64,000 bases of DNA from CAYPAV01 sp964408805 (GCA_964408805.1 CAYPAV010000015.1:1-64000); one strand, 5' to 3'; positions 8,172 through 17,066 are shown, counted from the first letter of the stretch. Numbers and translations: made by a program. The notes: generated by a model from the sequence alone, not told the origin.

Positions 8172-9371
8172 ATGTTCGATGCTCGTTATCTGGTCGATTA
8201 CGCTTCGGAGGCGGCTTTCGCGGTTGACGCGGCGCAGAGGATCGTCGCTTGGAATTACGGCGCCCGACGGCTTTTGGAATTTACGCGGCGCGAGGTTCTG
8301 GGACGGCCCTGCTGGGAAGTTCTTCAAGCGATCCATCCGGATGGTGAACCGTTGTGCTCTCCCGAATGCGAAGGTGCACAGTGTTTTCAAAGCTCCCGGG
8401 CCTTCACCGCCCCGTCCTGCCAGGCGCGACATAAGGATGGCGGATGGGTATCGGTAAATCTCGAATCGATCGTCGTTCCGAAACGTGCCCAATCCAAGCA
8501 TGTCCGCTCGGCGATCGCGGTCGTCTTCATGCGGGCGGAGAGAGAGAAGAGCTATCGGCCGCTACCGGAACAGAAGCTGCAAATTTTTACCCTCGGCCGC
8601 TTCGGCATGGCCGCGGAAGGGGGCGGTCTCGCAATAGAACGATGGGAACGCAAACAGGCGTTGACCCTCCTAAAATACCTGGTGACCCATCTGGGTCGTC
8701 CTGTTCATCGCGAGACCCTGATCGAATTTTTTTGGCCTGAAACCGATGAAGACCGAGCGTTAAAACGACTCAAGGTGACGGTACATTTTCTTCGACAACG
8801 GCTACGAGACGCCGGTATCGACGAGAACATCGTGGAAACGGTCGACAAGACCTACGTGCTCGGGCGAGACGCCGTATGGGTTGACTCGGTGGCTTTCGAG
8901 GGCTGCGTCGCCGTGGGAGCGGAGTTGCAGCGCCGGCAACGATGGGACAAGGCACTTCACTGTTACGAGGAAGCGCAGCACCTTTACCGAGGCGACTACA
9001 TGGAAGAGGACCTCTACGCCGAATGGTGCGCGGCAGAGCGCGAACAGCTGCACGAAAACTATCTCGAAATGTTGATCGGCATGGCGGATTGCCATGCCGC
9101 GCGCGGCCACTACGCCGAAGCGGCGCAGGTTTGCCGAACCGCTCTCGTCCGGGACCCATGCCGGGAAAGCTTCCACCGGACGCTTATGGAATACCTCGTC
9201 CACCTTGGTCGCGCGGACTGGGCCATGGACCAGTACCACCGCTGTTACCGCATTCTAGCCGACGAGCTTGGCGTCGAGCCCATGCGCGAGACACGGCGTC
9301 TGTATCAAGAAATTCTCGAAGGATACGGGGAAACAACGGTTGAAAAACAGGTTGGTCGTAGCGACGACTAA
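8172..9371 (+). CDS. PAS-BTAD (SARP-like) transcriptional activator
   Basis: This 399-residue protein has three parts. The first is an N-terminal PAS-like domain (residues about 5-120), rich in cysteine: C47, C62, C66 and C71, in GRPCWEVL and LCSPECEGAQC. The second is an OmpR-type winged-helix domain (about 135-235) with LLKYLVTHLGRPVHRETLIE and RLKVTVHFLRQRL. The third is a C-terminal bacterial transcriptional activation domain of TPR-like helices (about 240-390), with HCYEEAQHLYRGDYMEEDLYAEW and the typical ELGVEP near the end. An upstream GTG at 8118 would add 18 residues, but the FNR-type box position disfavours it. The PAS cysteines could hold a redox or metal cofactor. Position and orientation suggest control of the downstream cytochrome/nar genes. 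Confidence 0.82.
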   Translation: MFDARYLVDYASEAAFAVDAAQRIVAWNYGARRLLEFTRREVLGRPCWEVLQAIHPDGEPLCSPECEGAQCFQSSRAFTAPSCQARHKDGGWVSVNLESIVVPKRAQSKHVRSAIAVVFMRAEREKSYRPLPEQKLQIFTLGRFGMAAEGGGLAIERWERKQALTLLKYLVTHLGRPVHRETLIEFFWPETDEDRALKRLKVTVHFLRQRLRDAGIDENIVETVDKTYVLGRDAVWVDSVAFEGCVAVGAELQRRQRWDKALHCYEEAQHLYRGDYMEEDLYAEWCAAEREQLHENYLEMLIGMADCHAARGHYAEAAQVCRTALVRDPCRESFHRTLMEYLVHLGRADWAMDQYHRCYRILADELGVEPMRETRRLYQEILEGYGETTVEKQVGRSDD

Positions 9372-9423
9372 CGACACCGTCTCTCTCTAATCGCGACATC
9401 GGGGTCGGCACGTGTCAACCGGT

Positions 9424-9441
9424 GCCGGAAGACTGGCTTTT
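9424..9441 (+). terminator. Weak candidate rho-independent terminator
   Basis: GCCGG (9424-9428) pairs with CTGGC (9433-9437) through one G-T wobble across an AAGA loop, and TTTT follows. It lies about 55 bases after the regulator stop codon. The stem is short, so this is only a candidate. Confidence 0.3.
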
Positions 9442-9548
9442 ACTCCCGTCTCCGACCTCCACCAGTAAGAAATCTCCCTCTCCGACGGCGCGTCCCGGCA
9501 GGCCGCGCGTATCCTCGCGGCAGCCGTCCGCCGGGCGCGCCGCCGTCT

Positions 9549-9567
9549 GTTACCGGACCGTTACCGG
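9549..9567 (+). promoter_or_regulatory. Tandem 11-bp direct repeat, possible activator site
   Basis: GTTACCGG occurs at 9549-9556 and again at 9560-9567, an exact 8-bp repeat with an 11-bp period, about 59 bases before ATG 9626. SARP/BTAD-type activators characteristically bind tandem direct repeats spaced by one helical turn upstream of the promoter. The gene just upstream encodes such a regulator. The assignment is inference. Confidence 0.4.
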
Positions 9568-9625
9568 CCGATGATACCAAATAACCGCAGATGATAGTCG
9601 GGAGTGCTCACTAGGACCGAGTGCG

Positions 9626-9844
9626 ATGGAAAATAAACATGTTCCGATGTCTTTCGTCGCACGGATTTGGCTCGAAGTTGGAACGAATGGAGATCCGATA
9701 TGGCGTGGACATGTCCGCCACATCCAAAGCAACGAGGAAGCCTATTTCCAGGAGTTGGGAACATTGAACGAATTCATGGCACGGGTGAGCGGGGTGACCG
9801 GGCCCAGATTGACGGCGCAGTCGCTCAACGACGCCACGAAGTAA
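9626..9844 (+). CDS. Small conserved-looking protein ahead of the nar cytochrome gene
   Basis: This 72-residue soluble protein has no signal peptide. ATG 9626 has AGGA nine bases upstream. The central part, ARIWLEVGTNGDPIWRGHVRH followed by QSNEEAYFQELGTLNEFM, reads as a compact beta-rich domain. I recognise it only as a type of small hypothetical protein with an RGHV-x-H-x-QS-x-E-x-YF pattern. It ends 38 bases before the cytochrome gene and is probably co-transcribed with the nar genes. Function unknown. Confidence 0.6.
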   Translation: MENKHVPMSFVARIWLEVGTNGDPIWRGHVRHIQSNEEAYFQELGTLNEFMARVSGVTGPRLTAQSLNDATK

Positions 9845-9882
9845 GGGTCGGGCACGGTCGCAAACTTGAAAGGTTGGCGAAT

Positions 9883-10377
9883 ATGATTACCGGGTTTTCT
9901 AGAGGATGGCGGATTCCCGCATTCGGGGTTCTCATGATTGCCATTTGGCTGGGGCCGTTCGTGCACGCCAAGGCCGAAGAGACGGGTCAGGAAATCTTCA
10001 AGAGCAGATGCGCGGCTTGCCACACCATCGGCAAGGGAAAATTGGTGGGGCCCGATTTGTCGGGCGTGACCTCGCGCCGGGAGGCGGGTTGGCTCAAAAG
10101 GCAGATTCAATTTCCCGAACAACTGATTGCGGAAAAAGACCCGATCGCGATGCAGCTCGTGAAGGAATCCAACAATGTGCAGATGTGGTCACTCGAATTA
10201 AACGATCGGGAAACGGCCGCGGTCATCGCATATCTGAAGAGCACCGAACAGCTGAAAGACGTGACGATCGGCCTGCCCTCTCAATATATGCCGACCGTGA
10301 TCATAAGCATTGTGGTGTTGATCGGCCTCACCTTGATCGGGCTCAGGGTGGGGAACAAGAACGTGGATGTGAGATGA
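9883..10377 (+). CDS. Membrane-anchored monoheme cytochrome c of the nar locus
   Basis: From ATG 9883 this is a 164-residue class I cytochrome c. An N-terminal hydrophobic segment (about 12-29) exports it. A CAACH heme motif is at Cys43-His47. Met101 in NNVQMWSLELNDRE is the likely distal heme ligand, and a C-terminal transmembrane helix (about 135-157) anchors it to the membrane. The mature heme domain would face the periplasm. A longer frame starting at 9667 overlaps the 72-residue gene and is rejected. It directly precedes narG. Cytochromes at this position occur in Thermus nar operons (NarC) and in Nitrobacter-type nitrite oxidoreductase clusters, so it may let the complex exchange electrons with periplasmic carriers as well as quinol. 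Confidence 0.85.
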   Translation: MITGFSRGWRIPAFGVLMIAIWLGPFVHAKAEETGQEIFKSRCAACHTIGKGKLVGPDLSGVTSRREAGWLKRQIQFPEQLIAEKDPIAMQLVKESNNVQMWSLELNDRETAAVIAYLKSTEQLKDVTIGLPSQYMPTVIISIVVLIGLTLIGLRVGNKNVDVR

Positions 10378-10420
10378 ATTCCGAAGCCATGGAAACCGTC
10401 AAAAAACCAAAAGGTCCGTC

Positions 10421-13400
10421 ATGAATGAAATCAGCAAATGGTTTAACGTCAGCGAGGATTCTCGTTCCTGGGAGGAATTCTACAGGAAGAGGTGGAACTA
10501 CGACTACAGTGTCCGGTCGGGTCATGGCGTGAACTGTTCCATGGCCTGCAGTTGGGAAGTCTTCGTTAAAGACGGTCTCATTTGCTGGGAACTTCAAAAA
10601 ACGGACTATCCGCAGATTGATCCCGATATCCCGAATGTCGAGCCCCGGGGTTGCCAGAGAGGCGTGACCGCTTCCTGGTACCCATACAGCCCACTGCGGC
10701 CGAAGTTTCCATACGTCCGCAAAGTGTTGTGGGATTTTTATTCCGAAGAAATCAAGAACGGAAAAGATCCGGTCGACGCCTATGCGAGCGTCGTCGAGGA
10801 TCCGGTAAAATCGAAAAAATACAAGGCCGCCAGAGGCAAGGCCGGTTGGAAGAGGGTGAGTTGGGACAAAGCGGTCGAATTGGTCGCGGCAGGCCAGATC
10901 TACACGATCAAGAAATACGGCCCCGACCACATGGCGAACTTCTCGCCGATCCCGGCCATGAGTCTACTCAGTTTCATTTCGGGACACCGGTATAACAATC
11001 TGCTCGGCGGCATTTATTGCAGTTATTACGAGTGGTATCACGACCTTCCGCATGTTTCTTCCTCGATGTTCGGGGACCAGACGGAAAACTGCGAAAGCTC
11101 GGATTGGTATCTCGGCACCTATTGGGTCGTTGCCGGGTCCAACCTGAACATGACCCGCACCGCGGACTGCCATTTCGTTTCCGAGGCAAAATACCGCGGC
11201 TCGAAGATCGTGGTGATTTCTCCCAACTATTCCGATGTCACGAAATACGCCGATACCTGGGTGCCGCTCGTTCCCGGAAGCGATGGCGCCTATCTGATGG
11301 CCTGTATCCACGTCATCCTGAAGGAGTTCTACGTCGATAAGGAAACGCCATACTTCACCGAGTATCTCAAACAATATACCAACCAGCCCTTCCTCGTCGT
11401 TCTGGATAAGGACGGCGACAAACACCAGATGGGACGCTTCCTGCGGGCGTCCGATGTCGCGGCCTATGCCGACGAGGAAAATGCCGACTGGAAACTGATC
11501 ATGACCGACGGCGAGGGGGATCTGCATCTTCCGACCGGGTCGATCGGTTTCAGGTGGGAAGAGGAACCATCGGGCAATTGGAATCTGCAACTCAAGAACG
11601 CCGTCACCGGGGCGGAATTCGACCCGCTTCTCACCCTGCTCGGGAATGACGACCAAAAGGCGATGGTCTCGTTCAGCGACTTTACCGATACCTTCAGTAT
11701 CGATCTCGGAAAATCGAAGGGGGAAAGCCAGAACGCCGTCGAAATCCTGCGCGAAGTGCCCGCCAAAAGGATAAGGACCAAGGATGGCGGGGAACTGCTC
11801 GTCACCACCGCGTTCGACCTCCTGATGGCGCAAGCCGGCGTCTCCAGAGGGCTCGGCGGCGATTATCCGAAGGATTACGACGATCCCAAGCCCTATACGC
11901 CGGCCTGGCAAGAGGCGCAAACCGGCGTCAGCCGGGACCTTGCCATACAGGTGGGACGTGAATTCGCCGACAATGCCGAAAAGACGAAAGGCAAATCCCT
12001 GTTCATCACCGGCCCCGGGGTCCAGCATTTCTACCACGGCGCCTCAATGTATTACCGCAACCAGGCGGTGATGCTTGCCCTTTGCGGCTGCAACGGGGTG
12101 AACGGCGGTAATTTCAATCATTATGTCGGCACCCAGCACACGCGCCTGAATGCCGCATTCGTCAATCTCAGCGGCACGCTCGATTGGTCGCGGCCGCCGC
12201 GGCTCATGAACAGTACTTCGTTGTGGTATTTCCACACCGGTCAGTGGAAATACGACAACATGCCCCTCGACACCCAGTGGGCCACGGGGGCCAAAAAACT
12301 TCCCAACTTCAATCATTCGGCCGACATGAACGCCCTTGCGGTCAGGATGGGATGGCTGCCGTTCTTCCCGCAGGTCGATAAGAAGAACCCGATGAAGCTT
12401 TACAAGGAAGCCGTCGAAGCCGGGTGCAAGACCGATGACGAGGTAAAGGATTGGGTCGCGAAGCGGTTCAAGGACGGCACGTTGAATTTCGCCATTCACG
12501 ATGTGGACGCGCCCGACAATCAGCTGAAAATGCTCACCGTTTATCGCGGGAACCTCGTCGGGACCAGCATGCGGGGGCATGAATTGGCGCTGAAGCACTT
12601 CCTGGGAACCCACAACAACGTCATGTGGGAGGAAGAGCCGGCGAAAGACCTGATCAATGAGATCGAATGGCATGACGAGGAATCCATCGGCAAGCTGGAC
12701 TTCCTGATAAACCTCAACTTCCGAATGGATTCGACCGCCAATTATTCGGACGTCGTCCTGCCGGCCGCATTCTGGTACGAAAAATACGATGTCACCTTCG
12801 GCGACATGCACACATTCGTGCATCCCTTGACGCCCGCGACGAAGCCGCCATGGGAGGCCAAGCACGATTGGGAGGCGTTCAAGCTGATCGCCAAGAAGTT
12901 CTCGGAAATGGCCGAGAAACATTTCCCCGAGCCCGTCAAGGATATCGTCTTCAACGCCTTGTGGATGGACAGCCCGGACCAGCTCGCCCAACCGAAGGGA
13001 GAGATCAAGGATTGGCGAAACGGCGAAACGGAACTCGTCCCGGGCAAGACCTTTCCCAATATCGCCATCGTGGAAAGGGATTACACCAAGATCTACGACA
13101 AATTGGTTTCCTTGGGTCCGCTCGTCAGCAAGCCGAAGGGCTATGGCTCCAAGGGTCAGTACACGGACCTGACGCCGATTGTCGAGGAGGAGCTCAAGAA
13201 CAACGAAGCCTTGGAGGTCAAGGACGATCGCGTCTACTTCGAGAAGCCGGAGCAGGCTTGCGAGCTCATCATGCAGATATCGCCCGAACTCAACGGCCGG
13301 CTGTCATCGCTGTTCTTCGAGGAAATGGAAAAGAAAGTGGGGCTTCCCCTCGTTGACATGGTCGACGGCGTGAGGGGCCGGAAGGTTCATTACAAGGATA

Positions 13401-14179
13401 TCATTTCACAGCCCCGGAGAATCCACACCACACCGCAATGGAGCAGCGTGTTGGCCGACAAGGACGGAAAACAGAGAACCTTCGGCCCCTGGACCATGAA
13501 CGTGGAACGCTTGAAACCCTGGCACACGCTGTCGGGACGGCAGGAAATTTATTACGACCACCAAGGTTTGCGGGAGCTGGGAGAAGCCCTTCCAACCAAC
13601 AAACCGCCGCTGGACATGGTGGCGATCGGCGATATCAAGCCGGACAAGGCCGGGCCCAAGTCGAAGGTATTCCGCTTCATCACACCGCACGGCAAATGGC
13701 AGATACACAGCTCCTTCAGAGACCATTGGCCGATGATGCACATGTCGCGCGGCGGGCCCACGGTTTGGCTCAATCCAGACGATGCGACCGAGATCGAGGT
13801 GAAGGACAACGACTGGGTCGAAATGTTCTGCGAAAACGGGATTGAAGTCGTCAGAGCGGTCGTGAGCCAACAAGTGCCGCGGAACATGGCGATCACCTAC
13901 CATCAGGTCGAGCGGAATGTGAACGTTCCGTTCTCGCCGCTTGCCAAGAAAAACAAGCTCACGGACATGCGCGGCGGCAACAACAACGCCACCACGAGAA
14001 TCCTGATGAACCCGCACACCATGATCGGCGGGTATGCCCAATTCTCCTATTACATCAACTATTGGGGAACGAGCCCGTCCGAACGAGACCACGGGGTGAT
14101 CATTCGCAAGATGCCCTTGGGTGCTGAAAACAAGCCGATCTATCAGGAACGCGATCTCCATAAACTACCGGCGAAATGA
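10421..14179 (+). CDS. narG: Respiratory nitrate reductase / nitrite oxidoreductase alpha subunit (NarG/NxrA type)
   Basis: This 1252-residue molybdenum protein matches the length of NarG (about 1245). The N-terminal iron-sulphur ligands typical of NarG are His35, Cys39, Cys43 and Cys78, in GHGVNCSMACSW and EPRGCQRG. The molybdenum-ligand Asp is Asp208 in EWYHDLP, followed by the QTENCESSDW block that corresponds to QTDVPESADW in E. coli. There is no Tat signal, so the catalytic subunit is cytoplasmic. It reduces nitrate with electrons from NarH, or could run as a nitrite oxidase. It overlaps narH by four bases. The sequence departs noticeably from E. coli NarG near the active site, and the adjacent cytochrome c is unusual, so the physiological direction is open. 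The nar genes look lower in G+C than the flanks (for example 32 of 60 at 12901-12960). Confidence 0.92.
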   Translation: MNEISKWFNVSEDSRSWEEFYRKRWNYDYSVRSGHGVNCSMACSWEVFVKDGLICWELQKTDYPQIDPDIPNVEPRGCQRGVTASWYPYSPLRPKFPYVRKVLWDFYSEEIKNGKDPVDAYASVVEDPVKSKKYKAARGKAGWKRVSWDKAVELVAAGQIYTIKKYGPDHMANFSPIPAMSLLSFISGHRYNNLLGGIYCSYYEWYHDLPHVSSSMFGDQTENCESSDWYLGTYWVVAGSNLNMTRTADCHFVSEAKYRGSKIVVISPNYSDVTKYADTWVPLVPGSDGAYLMACIHVILKEFYVDKETPYFTEYLKQYTNQPFLVVLDKDGDKHQMGRFLRASDVAAYADEENADWKLIMTDGEGDLHLPTGSIGFRWEEEPSGNWNLQLKNAVTGAEFDPLLTLLGNDDQKAMVSFSDFTDTFSIDLGKSKGESQNAVEILREVPAKRIRTKDGGELLVTTAFDLLMAQAGVSRGLGGDYPKDYDDPKPYTPAWQEAQTGVSRDLAIQVGREFADNAEKTKGKSLFITGPGVQHFYHGASMYYRNQAVMLALCGCNGVNGGNFNHYVGTQHTRLNAAFVNLSGTLDWSRPPRLMNSTSLWYFHTGQWKYDNMPLDTQWATGAKKLPNFNHSADMNALAVRMGWLPFFPQVDKKNPMKLYKEAVEAGCKTDDEVKDWVAKRFKDGTLNFAIHDVDAPDNQLKMLTVYRGNLVGTSMRGHELALKHFLGTHNNVMWEEEPAKDLINEIEWHDEESIGKLDFLINLNFRMDSTANYSDVVLPAAFWYEKYDVTFGDMHTFVHPLTPATKPPWEAKHDWEAFKLIAKKFSEMAEKHFPEPVKDIVFNALWMDSPDQLAQPKGEIKDWRNGETELVPGKTFPNIAIVERDYTKIYDKLVSLGPLVSKPKGYGSKGQYTDLTPIVEEELKNNEALEVKDDRVYFEKPEQACELIMQISPELNGRLSSLFFEEMEKKVGLPLVDMVDGVRGRKVHYKDIISQPRRIHTTPQWSSVLADKDGKQRTFGPWTMNVERLKPWHTLSGRQEIYYDHQGLRELGEALPTNKPPLDMVAIGDIKPDKAGPKSKVFRFITPHGKWQIHSSFRDHWPMMHMSRGGPTVWLNPDDATEIEVKDNDWVEMFCENGIEVVRAVVSQQVPRNMAITYHQVERNVNVPFSPLAKKNKLTDMRGGNNNATTRILMNPHTMIGGYAQFSYYINYWGTSPSERDHGVIIRKMPLGAENKPIYQERDLHKLPAK

Positions 14180-15759
14180 GTGCAAAGACCATGAAAGTAC
14201 AAGCTCAACTAAGCATGACCTTCAATCTGGAGAAGTGCATCGGCTGCAATACCTGCACGGTCGCCTGCAAGAACGTTTGGACGAACCGCGAGGGCGCCGA
14301 ATACATGTGGTGGAACAACGTGGAGACCAAGCCCGGGATCGGTTACCCGAAGCAATGGGAAAACCAGGATCTGTGGAAGGGCGGATGGGTGAAGGATGGC
14401 GACAAGCTAAAACTTCGCTATGGCAGCAAGGCCTACATGCTCTCCAACCTCTTTTTCAATCCGCACACGCCCGAGATGGCCGACTACTACGGCGACGGCG
14501 ACGTGTATTCCTTCACTTACGACGACCTGCATTCTTCCGAACAATCCAAGCAGCAACCGGTCGGAAGACCGAAATCCATGGTCACGGAAGAAGAGGACGT
14601 TCCCATCAACTGGGGCGTGAACTGGGAGGATAATGCCGGCGGCACCCACATCACCGGCAAGCACGACGTGAATTTCGAGGACATGAGCGAAGCGGAAATG
14701 GAAGCGACGCTCAAGTTCCGAGACTGCTTCTATTTCTATCTTCCTCGCATATGCAATCACTGCATCAATCCCGGCTGTGTCGGCGCGTGCCCATCCGGTG
14801 CCGCCTACAAACGGGAAGAGGACGGTGTCGTTCTGATCGATCAGAACAGATGTCGCAGTTGGCGCTATTGCGTCTCTTCCTGCCCGTACAAGAAGCCCTA
14901 TTACAATTGGCGAAGCGGGAAGATGGAGAAATGCATCCTCTGTTATCCGAGGATCGAATCCGGCCTGCCGCCCGTTTGTTTCCATTCCTGCGTCGGCAAG
15001 ATCCGGTCTTTCGGCGTGATCTTCTATGATATGGACCGGGTCGAGGAGGCCGCCCTGGCGGACGACAAGGACCTGGTCGAGGCCCAAAGAGACATCATCC
15101 TGGATCCTTTCGATCCGGCCGTCATCGAAGCGGCCAAAGAGAGCGGCATCAGCGACGATTGGATCGATGCGGCACAACGCTCGCCCATCTACAAGATTGT
15201 CAAGAAATGGGAATTGGCGCTTCCGCTTCATCCCGAATTCAGAACCCTTCCCAGCCTGTTTTATATTCCGCCCTTGGCGCCCATCACGACCAGCACGGGG
15301 AAGAATACGCCGACGGAAGACGATGTTTTCGATATGGACAAGCCTTCGGATGGCCCGCTTCTCAGCCTGGATGAATTGGACAAGTTCCGGGTGCCCTTCA
15401 AGTATCTCGCCAGCATGTTCGGCGCCGGCAATGAAGACGTGGTGAAGAAGACGCTGCTCCGTCAACTCGCGGTGAGGCACTACCAAAGAAGCATCCGGGT
15501 GGACAACAAGCCCGACCTGGAAGTGCTAAAGAAAGTCGGGTTGAGCGAGGAAGACGGAAAGGGAATTGCGCGCGCGTTCTCGCTTTCCTTCTACGACGAG
15601 CGTTTCGTGGTTCCCACGACCAAACGCGAAGACACGGACATCAGCCCCTATACCGAGCGTGGCTTCGCCGGCTTCGACCAGATGAATCCCTGGTCCCCTA
15701 TGAAACGAAGAAAGAGCTATCACAAATCCTATCACACGGGTGCCAAGAGCCATGAGTGA
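14176..15759 (+). CDS. narH: Nitrate reductase beta subunit, iron-sulphur electron carrier
   Basis: This 527-residue ferredoxin-like subunit has the four cysteine groups of NarH. The first is C21-x2-C24-x2-C27-x3-C31. The others include CNHCINPGCVGACP, NRCRSWRYCVSSCP and KCILCYPRIESGLPPVC. In the third group a Trp replaces one cysteine (CRSWRYC), the signature of the 3Fe-4S cluster in NarH. It carries electrons from NarI heme to NarG in the cytoplasm. Its ATG overlaps the narG stop codon (ATGA), and its own stop overlaps the narJ start region, indicating translational coupling. Confidence 0.93.
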   Translation: MSAKTMKVQAQLSMTFNLEKCIGCNTCTVACKNVWTNREGAEYMWWNNVETKPGIGYPKQWENQDLWKGGWVKDGDKLKLRYGSKAYMLSNLFFNPHTPEMADYYGDGDVYSFTYDDLHSSEQSKQQPVGRPKSMVTEEEDVPINWGVNWEDNAGGTHITGKHDVNFEDMSEAEMEATLKFRDCFYFYLPRICNHCINPGCVGACPSGAAYKREEDGVVLIDQNRCRSWRYCVSSCPYKKPYYNWRSGKMEKCILCYPRIESGLPPVCFHSCVGKIRSFGVIFYDMDRVEEAALADDKDLVEAQRDIILDPFDPAVIEAAKESGISDDWIDAAQRSPIYKIVKKWELALPLHPEFRTLPSLFYIPPLAPITTSTGKNTPTEDDVFDMDKPSDGPLLSLDELDKFRVPFKYLASMFGAGNEDVVKKTLLRQLAVRHYQRSIRVDNKPDLEVLKKVGLSEEDGKGIARAFSLSFYDERFVVPTTKREDTDISPYTERGFAGFDQMNPWSPMKRRKSYHKSYHTGAKSHE

Positions 15760-16378
15760 TCTGAACCGAGAGCAAATATTGAAAGATGCCTACGCGCTCA
15801 TCGCGGAGCTATGGTGCAGCCCGCTCGAAGAGGATGGGGCGCTGATTGAAATCCGGCAACAGACAGAGGACGTGATTGGAAGACTGGAGGGCATCGATCG
15901 AGAAAGTGCCCTGTCGCTTTCCCGTTTCCACGGCGAAAACACGCTTGCCGAAGAAGAATACGTCGACTTGTTCGAACTGGACCCCCGATGCCCCCTCTAT
16001 TTGGGAAGTCATACATATGACGAACCCCAAACATGTGCCACCGCCGCCGTTTCGGACCGAAACGAATACATGATCGAGCTTGGCGGCATTTACAGTCATT
16101 TCGGGCGCAAGCCGAATGGAAAAGAGTTGCCGGACTACCTGCCTCTGATGGTGGATTTCCTTTCACTGACGGTGGAATCAAGAGACGACCCGGTGAGAGA
16201 TAAATTCATGCGCGAATATATCTTGCCGTTTCTGCCGCCGATACGGACCCGGCTGGAAGAGTTGAGAACACCCTATCTCCATCTGCTCGATGCACTGGAG
16301 AAAATCCTAGACGTCGAACTCGAAACACAACCGTTGCCGAGCCGACGGGAACAACAGGTGGAACATCATGTGGGATAA
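15752..16378 (+). CDS. narJ: Nitrate reductase molybdenum cofactor assembly chaperone
   Basis: This 208-residue all-helical protein of the NarJ/TorD chaperone family shows EEEYVDLFELDPRCPLYLGSH, equivalent to the family block YVxxFDxxxxxSLYLxEH, followed by a FLSLTVES-like helix. It binds the apo alpha subunit and assists cofactor insertion before membrane docking. ATG 15752 is preferred to ATG 15740 because it overlaps the end of narH. It overlaps narI by 11 bases. Confidence 0.9.
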   Translation: MSDLNREQILKDAYALIAELWCSPLEEDGALIEIRQQTEDVIGRLEGIDRESALSLSRFHGENTLAEEEYVDLFELDPRCPLYLGSHTYDEPQTCATAAVSDRNEYMIELGGIYSHFGRKPNGKELPDYLPLMVDFLSLTVESRDDPVRDKFMREYILPFLPPIRTRLEELRTPYLHLLDALEKILDVELETQPLPSRREQQVEHHVG

Positions 16379-17066
16379 CTTCTTCTTTATCGGACTGCCC
16401 TACATCACCATCGTACTGTTCTTCGGTGGCATCATCTACCGCGGCTTCAGCGGCATGATGAGTGGACACCGAGGCAAGTGGGACATGAGCGTCCGCGGCG
16501 ATTATCTGTGGACCACCCGCTCTACTGGTTTCTTCGGCCGTGCCTCCATAGGTCCCGCATCCTTGAGCTTGCACTGGGGCATCCTCATCCTGTTTTTCGC
16601 GCATCTCGCGGGATTTATCGGCGGCTCCTACAACCTCGTCTCCTGGGTCGATTTCTTCAGATGGGCGGGGCTCGGCGGGGGAATTCTATTTTGCTATGGA
16701 ATTGTCTGGGCTTTCTTGCGCCGGATCACCATCCCGCAGGTAAAGGCCATGAGTACGCCGGACGATTATATCGTCCTTTTGCTTCTGATCCTTATTGCCG
16801 GATTTGGACTCTATCAATCCGCTGCCGAGCTGGTCTTTGGAATATCCTATTCGGTGGGACCTTGGATCGCCGGCGTTTTCAAATTGCAGCCGGATGCGTC
16901 GATGGTCGCAGGCGCGCCACTCGTCAACAAACTGCATATCGTCTTCGCACTCCTGTTTTTCGCCTATTTCCCGTTCACCAAACTGGTGCATGTGTTCAGC
17001 TATCCCTTCGGATACATGACCAGGCCTTTTATTTCGATGCGAAGGTATGTGGCATTGAAAAAATAG
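16368..17066 (+). CDS. narI: Nitrate reductase gamma subunit, di-heme cytochrome b
   Basis: This 232-residue membrane protein has five expected transmembrane helices. All four heme-b ligand histidines of NarI are conserved: His69 and His79 in LHWGILILFFAHLAG, and His190 and His208 in KLHIVFAL and KLVHVFSYP. It oxidises quinol on the periplasmic side and passes electrons to NarH. With both hemes intact, quinol-linked nitrate reduction is possible. The last of four overlapping nar genes; 145 bases separate it from the fused narK. Confidence 0.93.
   Translation: MWDNFFFIGLPYITIVLFFGGIIYRGFSGMMSGHRGKWDMSVRGDYLWTTRSTGFFGRASIGPASLSLHWGILILFFAHLAGFIGGSYNLVSWVDFFRWAGLGGGILFCYGIVWAFLRRITIPQVKAMSTPDDYIVLLLLILIAGFGLYQSAAELVFGISYSVGPWIAGVFKLQPDASMVAGAPLVNKLHIVFALLFFAYFPFTKLVHVFSYPFGYMTRPFISMRRYVALKK

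Noticed and set aside
9667..10377. 236-residue version of the cytochrome c
   Set aside because: The first 72 residues overlap the small upstream gene; ATG 9883 gives a proper signal sequence.
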